From: an uncultured bacterium
Lineage (GTDB): Bacteria; Myxococcota_A; Polyangia; Polyangiales; Houyiibacteriaceae
Length of the DNA: 64,000 nt
Assembly: GCA_938024995.1 (NCBI GenBank)
Contig: CALJDU010000069.1
Location: forward strand, 35,965 to 99,964
Direction: 5' to 3'
The notes beneath the pieces are model-generated. The model was not told the origin of the DNA. It did no database searches and saw only the letters and a program-made list of their open reading frames with translations. Of this stretch, positions 9,152 to 17,744 are shown piece after piece (position 1 is the stretch's first letter; each line of letters begins with the position of its first letter). Made by a program: the position numbers and the translations under genes.

Positions 9152-11443
9152 ATGAGCGACGCAGTGGCAGAAGAAGAAGCGGACAACTCCGGCCGGCCCA
9201 GCGACTTGCCCCAAGAACAGGGATCCCGCATCACCGCGCGTCCGCCTGGGCTCGCGAGTGAAGGTCCGAATGCCGAGGGCATGCCGCGGCGATTCGGCAA
9301 GTACACGCTGCTTCGGAAGCTCGCCGTGGGCGGGATGGCCGAGCTTTACCTCGCGCTCCAGAAGTCCGTCGCGGGGTTCGAGAAGCTGATCGTGGTCAAA
9401 CGCGTTCTTCCGCGCCTCGCGCAAGACGAGACGTTCATCGAGATGCTTCTTCAAGAAGCCAAGATCGCCGCGACCCTGAACCACCCGAACGTCGCGCAGA
9501 CCTACGATGTCGGGTTCGCGGAGGGCGACTACTTCATTGCGATGGAGCACGTCCACGGCGAGGACCTTCGGCAAATCGTCCGCCAGATGAAGAAGAAGCG
9601 GACCCGCGTCTTCCCGCTCGAGAACACCCTCGCGATCGTTTTGGGGTGCTGTAAGGGGCTCGCATACGCTCACGAAAAGCGTGACTTTGATGGGGAGCCG
9701 CTTGAGATCGTCCATCGCGATGTGAGCCCGCAGAACATCCTCGTGACGTTTACGGGCGACGTGAAGCTTGTGGATTTCGGAATCGCGAAAGCGGCCGGCC
9801 AAGGCGAGGAAGAGGGCGGCAAGCTCAAGGGCAAGGTCCCGTACATGAGCCCCGAGCAGGCCCAAGCGTTTCCCCTTGATCGCCGGAGCGACATCTTCTC
9901 GCTCGGCGTCATGTTCTTCGAGCTGACGACAGGAAAGCGACTGTTCCGCGGCAGGAGTGAGCACGAGACTCTCAAGAAGATCGTCGAGGGCAGCTACCCC
10001 ACGCCGCGCTCGATCAATGACCTCCTCGATGAACGTCTCGAGGCGATCATCATGAAGTGTCTCGCGCAGGACGTGGACGACCGTTATCAACACGCCGCTG
10101 AGCTTCAAGCCGACCTTGAGGCCTTCATTCGTGAAGAGCGATTGGTGGTGAGCACGCTCTCGCTCGGCGAGTGGATGCGCGACCTCTTCGACGACAAGCT
10201 CGCGCAGCAGAAGAAGCTCCTGCAGGAAGGTCGTCAGCTCGCCGAGGTCCTCTCAGTGGAAGAGCCGAGCCTCAGCTCGATGGAGCGTTCGTCCATCACG
10301 AACCTTTCCAGTCTCTCCAGCGTGTCGGGCGTGACCGCGATCCCCGCGGAGCAACCCGTGACCGCGGTTGCGGAAGCCGAGCCTTCCAAGTCACGTGCAC
10401 CGCTCATCATCATGGCGCTTTTCGCCGTGGCGGGAATGGCGCTCGCGGGTTGGTTCGTCACGAAGCGTACCGCCTCGCCTCCACCTCCTGTCGCGCGTGG
10501 TTCCATCTCGATCACCAGTACGCCCGAGGGGGCCGCGATTTGGATCGATGGAGAGCGGCGCGCGGAGCGGACCCCCGCCGAGGTCGGGGACCTCGGGCTG
10601 GGTACGGAATATCGCGTTCGACTCACGCTTGATGATCATGAGCCCCACGAGGCCGCCATCGAGCTGAGTGACCAGAACATGACGGGCACCATCTCTGCTG
10701 AGCTCGCCGCGATCGAGCGGTTCGGGATCGTGGACGTCCGCACGCAACCGGCGGGCGCACAGATTTTCGTGGACGGTCATGACACGGGCCTGACGACGCC
10801 CTCACGTGTTCCAGAGCTGGCCGCGGGAGAGGAACACACGATCGTGGTGAGCCTCGACCGATATGTGAACCAGAGCCTCACGTTGACCCTCGCGCCGGGC
10901 GAGGTGCTGACGCGGACCGTTCCGCTGGAGCGTGAGCCGCTCGCAGAAGATGAAGCGTTGCTCGTCTTGGTGACGACGCCCGCCAACGCGGAGGTCACCT
11001 TTGACCGGCAAGCCGTCGAAGGCACCAGCCCCTTCGAGATTCGCACCCGGCCGGGACGTCACCGCTTGAGCATCAGCGCCACCGGCTATCATACGGAGCG
11101 AAGCAACGTTCGCCTCGGCGCCGCGGAGGTCGAAGAGACAACGGTCGAGCTCGCGCCAACACGCCGTCGCGCTTCTACCCCCAGCCCGATGGTAGAGATG
11201 TCAGAGATGACCGAGATGGTCGCTGCTCCCGCCGGGCCAGGTCGTCTCACCGTCTCCGCGACGCCTTGGTGCAACATCTCGATTGATGGCCGCGCAGTGG
11301 GCCAGACTCCCGTCGTAAACTTCACGGTCGACTCTGGCTCGCACCGCATCACCTGCGTGAACCCGGAGCTGGGCCTTCGCCGGAGCATCAGCGTGAACGT
11401 CGCCGCCGGCCAGACCGTTCGTCGACGAATCAACCTGCAGTAG
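9152..11443 (+). CDS. Ser/Thr protein kinase with four PEGA domains
   Basis: This is a 763-residue membrane kinase. The start at ATG 9152 is preceded by AGAGGA. Kinase motifs are the ATP lysine K83 in VVK, HRDVSPQN at 188-195, DFG at 208-210 and PYMSPEQA. HRDVSPQN replaces the common HRDLKPxN lysine with serine, a variant frequent in myxobacterial kinases. A single membrane segment spans about 417-437. Four PEGA repeats follow (about 450-517, 524-593, 602-670, 697-760), most with a G-x-TP turn. PEGA modules usually sit on the periplasmic side and probably bind ligand or cell-wall material (inference). No partner gene is evident. Confidence 0.95.
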   Translation: MSDAVAEEEADNSGRPSDLPQEQGSRITARPPGLASEGPNAEGMPRRFGKYTLLRKLAVGGMAELYLALQKSVAGFEKLIVVKRVLPRLAQDETFIEMLLQEAKIAATLNHPNVAQTYDVGFAEGDYFIAMEHVHGEDLRQIVRQMKKKRTRVFPLENTLAIVLGCCKGLAYAHEKRDFDGEPLEIVHRDVSPQNILVTFTGDVKLVDFGIAKAAGQGEEEGGKLKGKVPYMSPEQAQAFPLDRRSDIFSLGVMFFELTTGKRLFRGRSEHETLKKIVEGSYPTPRSINDLLDERLEAIIMKCLAQDVDDRYQHAAELQADLEAFIREERLVVSTLSLGEWMRDLFDDKLAQQKKLLQEGRQLAEVLSVEEPSLSSMERSSITNLSSLSSVSGVTAIPAEQPVTAVAEAEPSKSRAPLIIMALFAVAGMALAGWFVTKRTASPPPPVARGSISITSTPEGAAIWIDGERRAERTPAEVGDLGLGTEYRVRLTLDDHEPHEAAIELSDQNMTGTISAELAAIERFGIVDVRTQPAGAQIFVDGHDTGLTTPSRVPELAAGEEHTIVVSLDRYVNQSLTLTLAPGEVLTRTVPLEREPLAEDEALLVLVTTPANAEVTFDRQAVEGTSPFEIRTRPGRHRLSISATGYHTERSNVRLGAAEVEETTVELAPTRRRASTPSPMVEMSEMTEMVAAPAGPGRLTVSATPWCNISIDGRAVGQTPVVNFTVDSGSHRITCVNPELGLRRSISVNVAAGQTVRRRINLQ

Positions 11444-11482
11444 CTCGCCCGCTCACCTGCGATCTCCAGTACGCTCTCGACC

Positions 11483-13462
11483 GTGATGGAGCGCGCCGCT
11501 GTGAGACGAACCGCGTTGCTCATCGGCGCGTTCGGCGGGCTCGCGTGGTTCGCCTCCTTCGGGCCCCACCTTTTTGACGCAGGTGAACTCGTCGCGGCGG
11601 GGTTTCGCCTTGGTGGGTCTCATCCGCCCGGACAACCGCTTCACTCCATCGCGTCGTCTCTCGCTGTCCTCATCCCGCTTGGGTCCATCACGTATCGCGT
11701 CGCGTTGGTGAGCGTCGCCTGTGCGGTCGCCGCGGCCTGGGCACTCGCGCGCCTGGTCGACGAGATTATCGACGAGCCCGTCAGCCTCGCCGGAGACGCG
11801 AGCGCGCTCTGCTTTTTGATCGCGCCTCCGATCCTGCGGCAAGCGGTGCGGGTCGAGGTCTACGCGCTCGCGGTGCTGCTCAGCATCGTCGCCATCCACG
11901 GTTTGGTTCGTTGGTTCCGCGGCGAGTCGCGGGGCGTGAAGACGGCCGCGCTCTTCGCGGGGCTCGCTTCCGCGGTCCACCCGCCCCACGCCCTCGCGGT
12001 TGTGCTTTGCGGGGCGGTGGTCTGGGGCGCGCTGGCGAAGGCGCGTCGACCCAGTGTTCGCGCGGTCGCCCAGTCCGCTGTCTTCTTTGTTCTTGGCGCG
12101 TCAGCGATATTGCTGCTCCCGCTCCGGGCCGGTCGCGCACCGATGTGGGGAACCCCCGAGACGCTTGATGGGTTCTGGCGATATGTGTCGGCGGCGTCGT
12201 ATCAGCAGAACCTCAGCCCGCCCGACGCTCTCTCCGCCGCATCGGTTCTCGGACACGCGATCTTGTCTGCGGGCGTCCTTCCGCTCGTCGGTCTCGTGCT
12301 GTGGGCGCGGGTCGAGCGCACACCGAGTGAGCGAGCGGAGGAGCTCGATCCGCGCGTGCTCCTGCTCTTTCCGCTCCTCGCGCTCGGCGCGGCGCTCTTG
12401 CAACCGCTCGAGGTCAGCAACCCGGACAACGTCGCTTACCTCGGTCCGGCGCTCGCGGTACTGATCGCGTTGGGGGCGGCAGGTCTGTCACGGGGCGGCG
12501 GGAAGGGCGCGCTCACGGCGGCCGCGCTGGCGGGGCTCGCGCTCAACCTGCCGAACCTCGCGGCCTTACCCGGCACGCTTCACGGCGCCGACCTCCCCGA
12601 GCTCGACGCTTATGCCCACGCGCTGACGGAGACCCCGCCCGCTCGCGCGCTCGTCGTCGCGGAGACGGATTTCGTCGCGGCGGCTTGGATGGTGGAACGT
12701 GAGACCGCCGGGGCGCGACCTGACGTCGCCACGTTCACATACGGGCTCTCCACGTCGTCTTGGCACTGGCGGACCCTCGCGCCGCACCCCGCCTTCGACG
12801 GTGCGCCGGTACGCGCGCAAGGCAGTGGCTACCTGAGCTATGTCCGAGGCGCCGCGTCGCTGGCGTCAGGGAAGGTGCCGGTCCTCGCGGAGACCGATGA
12901 GGCATTTGACGGGCGCGGGATCGTCGCCGGGCCGTACCTCCTTGCGCCAGCGACAAACTCGACCTCATCGACGGTCTCTACCCGCTGGTTGGCGCGAGCG
13001 GCGACCCTTGCGGCGCGGGGAAGGCCAAGCGATCACGACGCCGCGCGCGCCATTCTCCGCGACGAGCAGGTCCGACGGGCGCGTCGCCTGAGCGCGCGTG
13101 GGGAGACCTGGCGCGCCGCCGCTGCGCTCCGGCAGGCCACCCACGGCGCGGTCTCTCCCGCGCTGTTCCAGGGCGCGTCGTTTCGGCACGCTCCCGTCCC
13201 GACCGTGCTCGACCCCGGCTTCCTCATCAGCGAGGGGGACGCGTTTCGTGAAGCGGTCGTCTGGCTCGACGCGCACGGCAAAGGCCAAGACGCGCGCGTT
13301 CTTCTCGGGGAGCAGGTCGCCCATGACCGAAGAGCGCTCCTGCAGCTCGCGTGGCTTGAGCTCCTCCGCGACCCACCCGGAGCGCGGCGCGCCCTGGACG
13401 CGTTTCTCGCCGCGGCGCCCGAGCTCGCGGAAGAAGCGGCACCGATTCGAGCGCATCTGTGA
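11483..13462 (+). CDS. DUF2723 family membrane glycosyltransferase-like protein
   Basis: The 659-residue product has an N-terminal multi-pass membrane part (to about residue 365) and a soluble C-terminal part. The first loop carries FDAGELVAAGFRLGGSHPPGQPL, split here as FDAGELVAA and GSHPPGQPL, the signature region of DUF2723; the acidic residue corresponds to the catalytic position of GT-C enzymes. The eukaryotic relative TMEM260 is reported to be a protein O-mannosyltransferase, so this protein may glycosylate an exported protein or lipid (inference). The start is GTG 11483 or ATG 11486. Six bases separate its stop from the flippase-like gene, so they are likely co-transcribed. Confidence 0.85.
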   Translation: MMERAAVRRTALLIGAFGGLAWFASFGPHLFDAGELVAAGFRLGGSHPPGQPLHSIASSLAVLIPLGSITYRVALVSVACAVAAAWALARLVDEIIDEPVSLAGDASALCFLIAPPILRQAVRVEVYALAVLLSIVAIHGLVRWFRGESRGVKTAALFAGLASAVHPPHALAVVLCGAVVWGALAKARRPSVRAVAQSAVFFVLGASAILLLPLRAGRAPMWGTPETLDGFWRYVSAASYQQNLSPPDALSAASVLGHAILSAGVLPLVGLVLWARVERTPSERAEELDPRVLLLFPLLALGAALLQPLEVSNPDNVAYLGPALAVLIALGAAGLSRGGGKGALTAAALAGLALNLPNLAALPGTLHGADLPELDAYAHALTETPPARALVVAETDFVAAAWMVERETAGARPDVATFTYGLSTSSWHWRTLAPHPAFDGAPVRAQGSGYLSYVRGAASLASGKVPVLAETDEAFDGRGIVAGPYLLAPATNSTSSTVSTRWLARAATLAARGRPSDHDAARAILRDEQVRRARRLSARGETWRAAAALRQATHGAVSPALFQGASFRHAPVPTVLDPGFLISEGDAFREAVVWLDAHGKGQDARVLLGEQVAHDRRALLQLAWLELLRDPPGARRALDAFLAAAPELAEEAAPIRAHL

Positions 13463-13468
13463 GGCCGG

Positions 13469-14443
13469 GTGATGAGCGAACCTGAAGCGAAGCCATCTCG
13501 ACTTCCCCGCGTCGCGTTGCGCGTTCTGATCACGCTCGCCGCGCTGGGGCTCTGGTGGTGGATCGCAAAGGTGTCGGTGGCCGAGCTCGCCGGCGCGATC
13601 GCGCGTATCAGCGCCCTCGCGTTCCTCGCGGCGATCGCGCTCACGCTCTGCAACCTCTTCGTCGGCGCGATTCGATGGCGTGTGTTGCTCGCGGCGTACG
13701 GCGCGCGCACCGCGCCTTCTGTGATGACGCTCGCGCGCGTCTACTTGGTCGGGATGTTCTACAACACGTTCCTCCCCGCCAACGTGGGTGGAGACGTGCT
13801 CCGCGGCTACGTGACGCGCGGCGCCTTCGACGGAGCCGCGGGCGGGTACCTCATCGTCGCGATCGAGCGCGCCTTCGGCTTGGCGGGACTGTTCTTGCTC
13901 GCGGGCGCGATCCTTTACCTGCACCCCATCGGTGACGCGAACGCGACGGCGGCGGCGGGCCTGGCGCTCTTGGTCGGCGTCTCTGCGATCGCGGGGCCGT
14001 TTGTCGCGCAGAAGCTGCATCGCGTCCTGCCCGGTCCGTTGGGTGACCTCGCGCGGAAGCTCCCGAAGCCCGTGCGCCCGGCGCTCTTCTTCTTCGTGCT
14101 CTGTTGTTCGCTGGGGACCCAGAGCGTGGTCGCGTTGACCGGTCACGTTCTGCTCGCCTCGCTTACGGACATCGCGCTCGCCGAGACCTTCATTTTGGTA
14201 CCGGTCGCGCTCATCGCGAACTACTTCCCAACGATCGCCGGGCTCGGCGCGCGCGAGACCGCGTTCGTCGTCTTGCTCGCCCTTGTTGGGGTCAACGAAG
14301 CGGACGCCACGGCGGGCTCTCTCGGGATGCTCGCGGCGGTCCTCGTCGTCGCGCTCCTCGGAGGCTTGGTTCACGTGACGGTCGGAACAGGCCTCGAGAC
14401 ACAGGACGCGCGCGACAATGACGAGCCTTCGGGCGAGGGATGA
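13469..14443 (+). CDS. LPG synthase TM-type/flippase-like membrane protein
   Basis: This 324-residue integral membrane protein has about eight hydrophobic segments and belongs to the family annotated as lysylphosphatidylglycerol synthase TM region or flippase-like domain. Family marks are RWRVLL near residue 68, the FYNTFLPANVGGDVLRGY segment (residues about 93-110), and GLGARETAF near the C-terminus. Members have been proposed to move or modify lipid-linked sugars, but the activity is unproven. Adjacent GTG and ATG starts occur at 13469 and 13472. Its place between a DUF2723 protein and a GT2 enzyme supports a role in a lipid-linked sugar pathway. Confidence 0.82.
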   Translation: MMSEPEAKPSRLPRVALRVLITLAALGLWWWIAKVSVAELAGAIARISALAFLAAIALTLCNLFVGAIRWRVLLAAYGARTAPSVMTLARVYLVGMFYNTFLPANVGGDVLRGYVTRGAFDGAAGGYLIVAIERAFGLAGLFLLAGAILYLHPIGDANATAAAGLALLVGVSAIAGPFVAQKLHRVLPGPLGDLARKLPKPVRPALFFFVLCCSLGTQSVVALTGHVLLASLTDIALAETFILVPVALIANYFPTIAGLGARETAFVVLLALVGVNEADATAGSLGMLAAVLVVALLGGLVHVTVGTGLETQDARDNDEPSGEG

Positions 14444-14490
14444 GCCCGCGCGAGCGATGACACCACGGCTCGCGGTGGTAGCCTGCGCGC

Positions 14491-15018
14491 ATGAGGCGGA
14501 GCCACGGAACGGGTGAGTTCAGACGCGGGGAGCTCGCCTCGTGCGGAACCGGTGTCGTGTTCGAGCCCGGGGCGATGGTCTTTCATCCCGAGCGTTTGCA
14601 TTTGGGCGACGATGTCTACGTCGGTCACCACGCGATCCTAAAGGGGTACTATCGCGGCACGATGCGGATCGGTGCGGGGACCTGGATCGGTCAGGGCTGT
14701 TTCTTTCACAGCGCGGGCGACATCACGATCGGAGAGAACGTCGGGGTCGGACCGGGCGTCATGCTCTTGACCTCGACGCACCAGGAAGCAGGGCGGGGGA
14801 CACCGATTCTGCACGCGCCGATTGCGTTCGGTCCGATCGTGATCGAAGACGACGCGGATCTGGGCGTCGGCACCATCGTTTTACCCGGCGTCACGATCGG
14901 GCGCGGAGCGCAGATCGGCGCGGGGGCGGTTGTCTCGACATCGGTCGAGGCGTACGCAGTGGTCGCCGGGGTGCCCGCGCGGCTCCTCCGCATGCGGCCG
15001 GACGGGAGAGACTCATGA
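14491..15018 (+). CDS. Hexapeptide-repeat O-acyltransferase
   Basis: This 175-residue protein is a left-handed beta-helix acyltransferase of the maltose/galactoside acetyltransferase type. Hexapeptide repeats are visible throughout (for example ITIGENVGVGPGV, IEDDADLGVGTIVLPGVTIG). A candidate catalytic histidine is in the LLTSTHQE segment at about residue 93. The C-terminal AVVAGVPARLLR is the classic family ending. It probably acetylates a sugar. Its stop overlaps the start of the GT2 gene (ATGA), so the two are coupled and likely act on the same glycan. Confidence 0.9.
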   Translation: MRRSHGTGEFRRGELASCGTGVVFEPGAMVFHPERLHLGDDVYVGHHAILKGYYRGTMRIGAGTWIGQGCFFHSAGDITIGENVGVGPGVMLLTSTHQEAGRGTPILHAPIAFGPIVIEDDADLGVGTIVLPGVTIGRGAQIGAGAVVSTSVEAYAVVAGVPARLLRMRPDGRDS

Positions 15019-15740
15019 GCGAACAAGAACCCAGCGTCAGCGTCGTCATCCTCGCGTACAACGAGAGCGAGAACGTCACGCCGGTGCTCGCCGAGCTCTG
15101 CGCTTGGCTCGACGATAACCTTTCCGATGCGGAGCTCATCTTCGTCGATGACGGGTCCTCCGATGACACCGCGACGGTCGCGCGCGCTGCGCTCTTTGGG
15201 TGGTCCGGTCGTTCCATCGTGGTCCGCCGCGACGAGAACGGAGGGATGGGCGCCGGCCTCAAAACCGGAACCCTGGCCGCGACCGGTCGCTACGTCACGT
15301 TCTTGCCCGCGGATGGCCAAGTACCGCCTTCCGCGGTCGGCGCGCTCTACGGCGGCACGGACAAGGGCTTGGTGGACGTCGTCTTGAGCCTCTACGAGCA
15401 GCGCGACGACGGAGCGTATCGAAAGCTGCTCTCGTTCGGGGTCCGCGCTCTGATCCAGGCGGTGCACGGGGTCAACCTGAAGAGCGAAGGCCCCTACATG
15501 TTCAAGCGCTCGCTCTTCGACGAAGAACAGCTCGCGCCGAACTCATTCTTCCTCAACTTCGAGTTCCCGATCCGCGCGCTCCGCGCTGGGCTCGAGGTGA
15601 GCACGGTCGTGGTCCCGTGTCGCCCGCGGCTGAGCGGCCAGAGCAAGACCGCGGGCCTTCGCCGCATCGTGACCGTTGGGCGCGAGCTCGGCGCGATGCG
15701 CGCGCGACGGCTCCGCGCCGCGATCAAGAGAACGCTCTGA
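15015..15740 (+). CDS. GT2 family glycosyltransferase (polyprenyl-phosphate sugar synthase-like)
   Basis: This is a 241-residue GT-A glycosyltransferase. The start is ATG 15015, fixed by overlap with the acyltransferase stop; a longer upstream frame is open but reads as noise. It opens with SVVILAYNESENV, then FVDDGSSDDT, and has the ENGGMGAGLKTG and FLPADGQ segments that parallel the DPM1/undecaprenyl-phosphate glycosyltransferase pattern (the usual DADxQ is PADGQ here). It has no membrane segments. It probably transfers a nucleotide-activated sugar to polyprenyl phosphate, feeding the DUF2723 transferase upstream (inference). Confidence 0.88.
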   Translation: MSEQEPSVSVVILAYNESENVTPVLAELCAWLDDNLSDAELIFVDDGSSDDTATVARAALFGWSGRSIVVRRDENGGMGAGLKTGTLAATGRYVTFLPADGQVPPSAVGALYGGTDKGLVDVVLSLYEQRDDGAYRKLLSFGVRALIQAVHGVNLKSEGPYMFKRSLFDEEQLAPNSFFLNFEFPIRALRAGLEVSTVVVPCRPRLSGQSKTAGLRRIVTVGRELGAMRARRLRAAIKRTL

Positions 15741-15781
15741 GGCGGAGACTTCTGGCGGCCGTCGCGGAGCCCGTTAGCCTG

Positions 15782-16834
15782 CTAGACGGGGACGAGGTCG
15801 TCGCGATGGACGATGATTCCGCCGCCGGGGCGGGCCGGATCGATCTCGTCGCTCTTCATTCCGGCGAGGCGCGCGACATCAGCGGTTCGATAGCGGGCGA
15901 GGCCGCGGGCCACTTCCCCGTCGGGGCCGGAGATGGATACCGCGTCCCCTGGCTCGAAGTCTCCGCGCACGCCCACCACACCGGCCGAGAGCAGACTTGA
16001 GGCCTTGGAGATGGCCCTCGCCGCGCCCGCGTCGACGACGAGGACGCCGCGCGGCTTTAGCGTATAGGCGATCCAGTGTTTTCGGCTCGCGAGGCGTACC
16101 CCACGCGGGAGGACAAGGGTTCCGTCGTCGTTGCCGCGCGCGATGGAGAGCAGCGCTTCGGGGCGGCCGATGACGACGGGAACGCCGCGCTTGGTCGCGC
16201 GCTGAGCGGCGTCGAGCTTGCTCGACATGCCGCCCGAGCCGAGGTCGTCTTCGCTGGCGCGGAGCAGATGCGCGACGCTCTCGACGTCATCGATCTCGGG
16301 GATCCGCGCGCGGTGTTCATCGAGCACGCCGTCGACATCGGTGAGCAAGATGAGGAGCTCGGCGCCGACCAATGTCGCGACCATCGCGGCGAGCTGATCA
16401 TTGTCGCCGAAGCGAATCTCGTCGACCGCGATGGTGTCGTTCTCGTTGATGATCGGGAGGACGCCCAGCATCAACAACGCGTCGAGCGACGCGCGCGCGT
16501 TGAGGTAGCGGTCGCGGTCGGCGAGGTCGGCGTGCGTGAGCAAGAGCTGCGCGACCGGCTTGGGGTAGCTCTCCTCCCAGCGGCGCATGAGACGTGACTG
16601 TCCCACCGCCGCGGCTGCCTGGAGCTGATCGATCGCGCGCGGCCGGGCGTCAAACCCGAGCGCCTCGCGACCCATCGCGATTGCTCCGCTGGAGACGAGG
16701 ACAACCTCGCGGCCGCTGGCGCTGAGCTTCGCCAGGTCGGCGGCGATCGACGCGAAGCGATCGCCCGCGACGAGCGATCGGCTCCCCACTTTGACGACGA
16801 TCCGTTTCGCGCTGTCGAGCGCGGCGCGGCTCAT
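15782..16834 (-). CDS. proB: Glutamate 5-kinase
   Basis: ProB phosphorylates glutamate to glutamyl 5-phosphate, the first step of proline synthesis. The 350-residue product has the amino-acid-kinase domain (VVKVGSRSL near residue 13, LVSSGAIAMG, NENDTIA, FGDNDQLAA, LLTDVDGVL, GSGGMSSKL) followed by a C-terminal PUA domain from about residue 265 (VVDAGAARAI). ProB is feedback-inhibited by proline in relatives. Its start overlaps the stop of the upstream gene in an ATGA arrangement. proA is not next door, unlike in many bacteria. Confidence 0.97.
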   Translation of the reverse strand: MSRAALDSAKRIVVKVGSRSLVAGDRFASIAADLAKLSASGREVVLVSSGAIAMGREALGFDARPRAIDQLQAAAAVGQSRLMRRWEESYPKPVAQLLLTHADLADRDRYLNARASLDALLMLGVLPIINENDTIAVDEIRFGDNDQLAAMVATLVGAELLILLTDVDGVLDEHRARIPEIDDVESVAHLLRASEDDLGSGGMSSKLDAAQRATKRGVPVVIGRPEALLSIARGNDDGTLVLPRGVRLASRKHWIAYTLKPRGVLVVDAGAARAISKASSLLSAGVVGVRGDFEPGDAVSISGPDGEVARGLARYRTADVARLAGMKSDEIDPARPGGGIIVHRDDLVPV

Positions 16835-17520
16835 CGCTGACCTCTGGCTGCCAGCGCTTCTTCAAAGCGACCCACGAGCTCGTCGCCCACGTTAGGCGGC
16901 GCCTCCGCCGCGGCGTCGAGCAGGGTGTCCATCATCCGCTCGAGAATCGTGCGGCGCTCATCGTCTTCTTTGGTGACGCCCCGCGCGACATCGGCGACGA
17001 CACGAAAGAACGAAGCGGGCGCGTCGCGCACGGCGCGTACGACGGTCTCGCCGAGGGCGCGCTGCATCGCGTTGCGTATCTCTTTGGCCTCCTCGAGGTG
17101 GATGGCGCTGCCGAGTCGACGCTCGCTGGTCGCCAGGTAGTGGTCGAGGAGACGGGCGGAGGCGAACGCGGTCGCGCCGTCTTCGACGCGGCTGACGATG
17201 CGGAGCGGGGCCGCGAGTCGTGAGACGATGGAGCGCAGAAGGCGCCCGTTCTTGCGCGGTCGGGAGATCGGCTTGCTGAGGAGCTCGCGCGCTTCGGGGA
17301 GGAGGCTCACGTTGTGGCGCGCGGCCACGCGCCGCATCGCGGATCCTCGCGCGAGGTCACCCAGGAGCTCGTCGACCAAAGGAAGGGGGACGAAGCCCAC
17401 GATCCCCGCGGCGCTCGCGTAGACAGCGAGACTCGCGGACGGCGGGGCCACCGCGGTGCGTCCGCCCCGCGCGATGTCTTCAGGCCGCTCCGCGACGGGG
17501 TCTTCTTCTCTAGAGCGCAT
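16831..17520 (-). CDS. Hypothetical protein coupled to proB
   Basis: I do not recognise this 229-residue protein. It is Arg/Ala-rich and predicted helical, with one hydrophobic stretch near residues 33-55 (AGIVGFVPLPLVDELL) that may be a membrane hairpin, and an acidic C-terminal half. Its stop overlaps the proB start, so the two are translationally coupled. Oddly, its start codon, Shine-Dalgarno (AGGGAGGTT) and first three codons all lie inside the left arm of a 159-bp inverted-repeat element. The native start may therefore have been replaced when the element arrived, or lie further downstream. Confidence 0.7.
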   Translation of the reverse strand: MRSREEDPVAERPEDIARGGRTAVAPPSASLAVYASAAGIVGFVPLPLVDELLGDLARGSAMRRVAARHNVSLLPEARELLSKPISRPRKNGRLLRSIVSRLAAPLRIVSRVEDGATAFASARLLDHYLATSERRLGSAIHLEEAKEIRNAMQRALGETVVRAVRDAPASFFRVVADVARGVTKEDDERRTILERMMDTLLDAAAEAPPNVGDELVGRFEEALAARGQR

Positions 17521-17672
17521 CTCATAACCTCCCTTGGTGCTCGGGTGGTTGGGTTGCGTGAGGCGGAGCGTCCTCGCGACGATCGCAATGCCGAGTCTTG
17601 TCGAGTCGCACGGACGACCGCGGATGGCGTGAAGCGGACGGCTGGGCGCCGAGGGAGGTTGTGAGATGCGCT
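17514..17672. mobile_element. MITE-like element with about 29-nt terminal inverted repeats, flanked by CTAG
   Basis: The left arm starts AGCGCATCTCATAACCTCCC and the right arm is its inverse with only C/T changes; about 25 of 29 positions match. CTAG borders both ends (17510-17513 and 17673-17676), which fits insertion at TA within CTAG, as for IS630/Tc1-type elements. It is only 159 bp and codes for nothing obvious, so a mobilising transposase would have to act in trans. In a plus-strand RNA the four mismatches would all be G-U pairs. Each arm contains a Shine-Dalgarno and an ATG pointing outward. A similar CTAGAGCGCATC occurs at 19801. Confidence 0.6.
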
Positions 17673-17744
17673 CTAGGCTCCATGTAGCGCGACAGTGTAC
17701 ACGCCACGGCGACTCGGTGTTTTTCTGTCGGGCCGGACGCCTCG

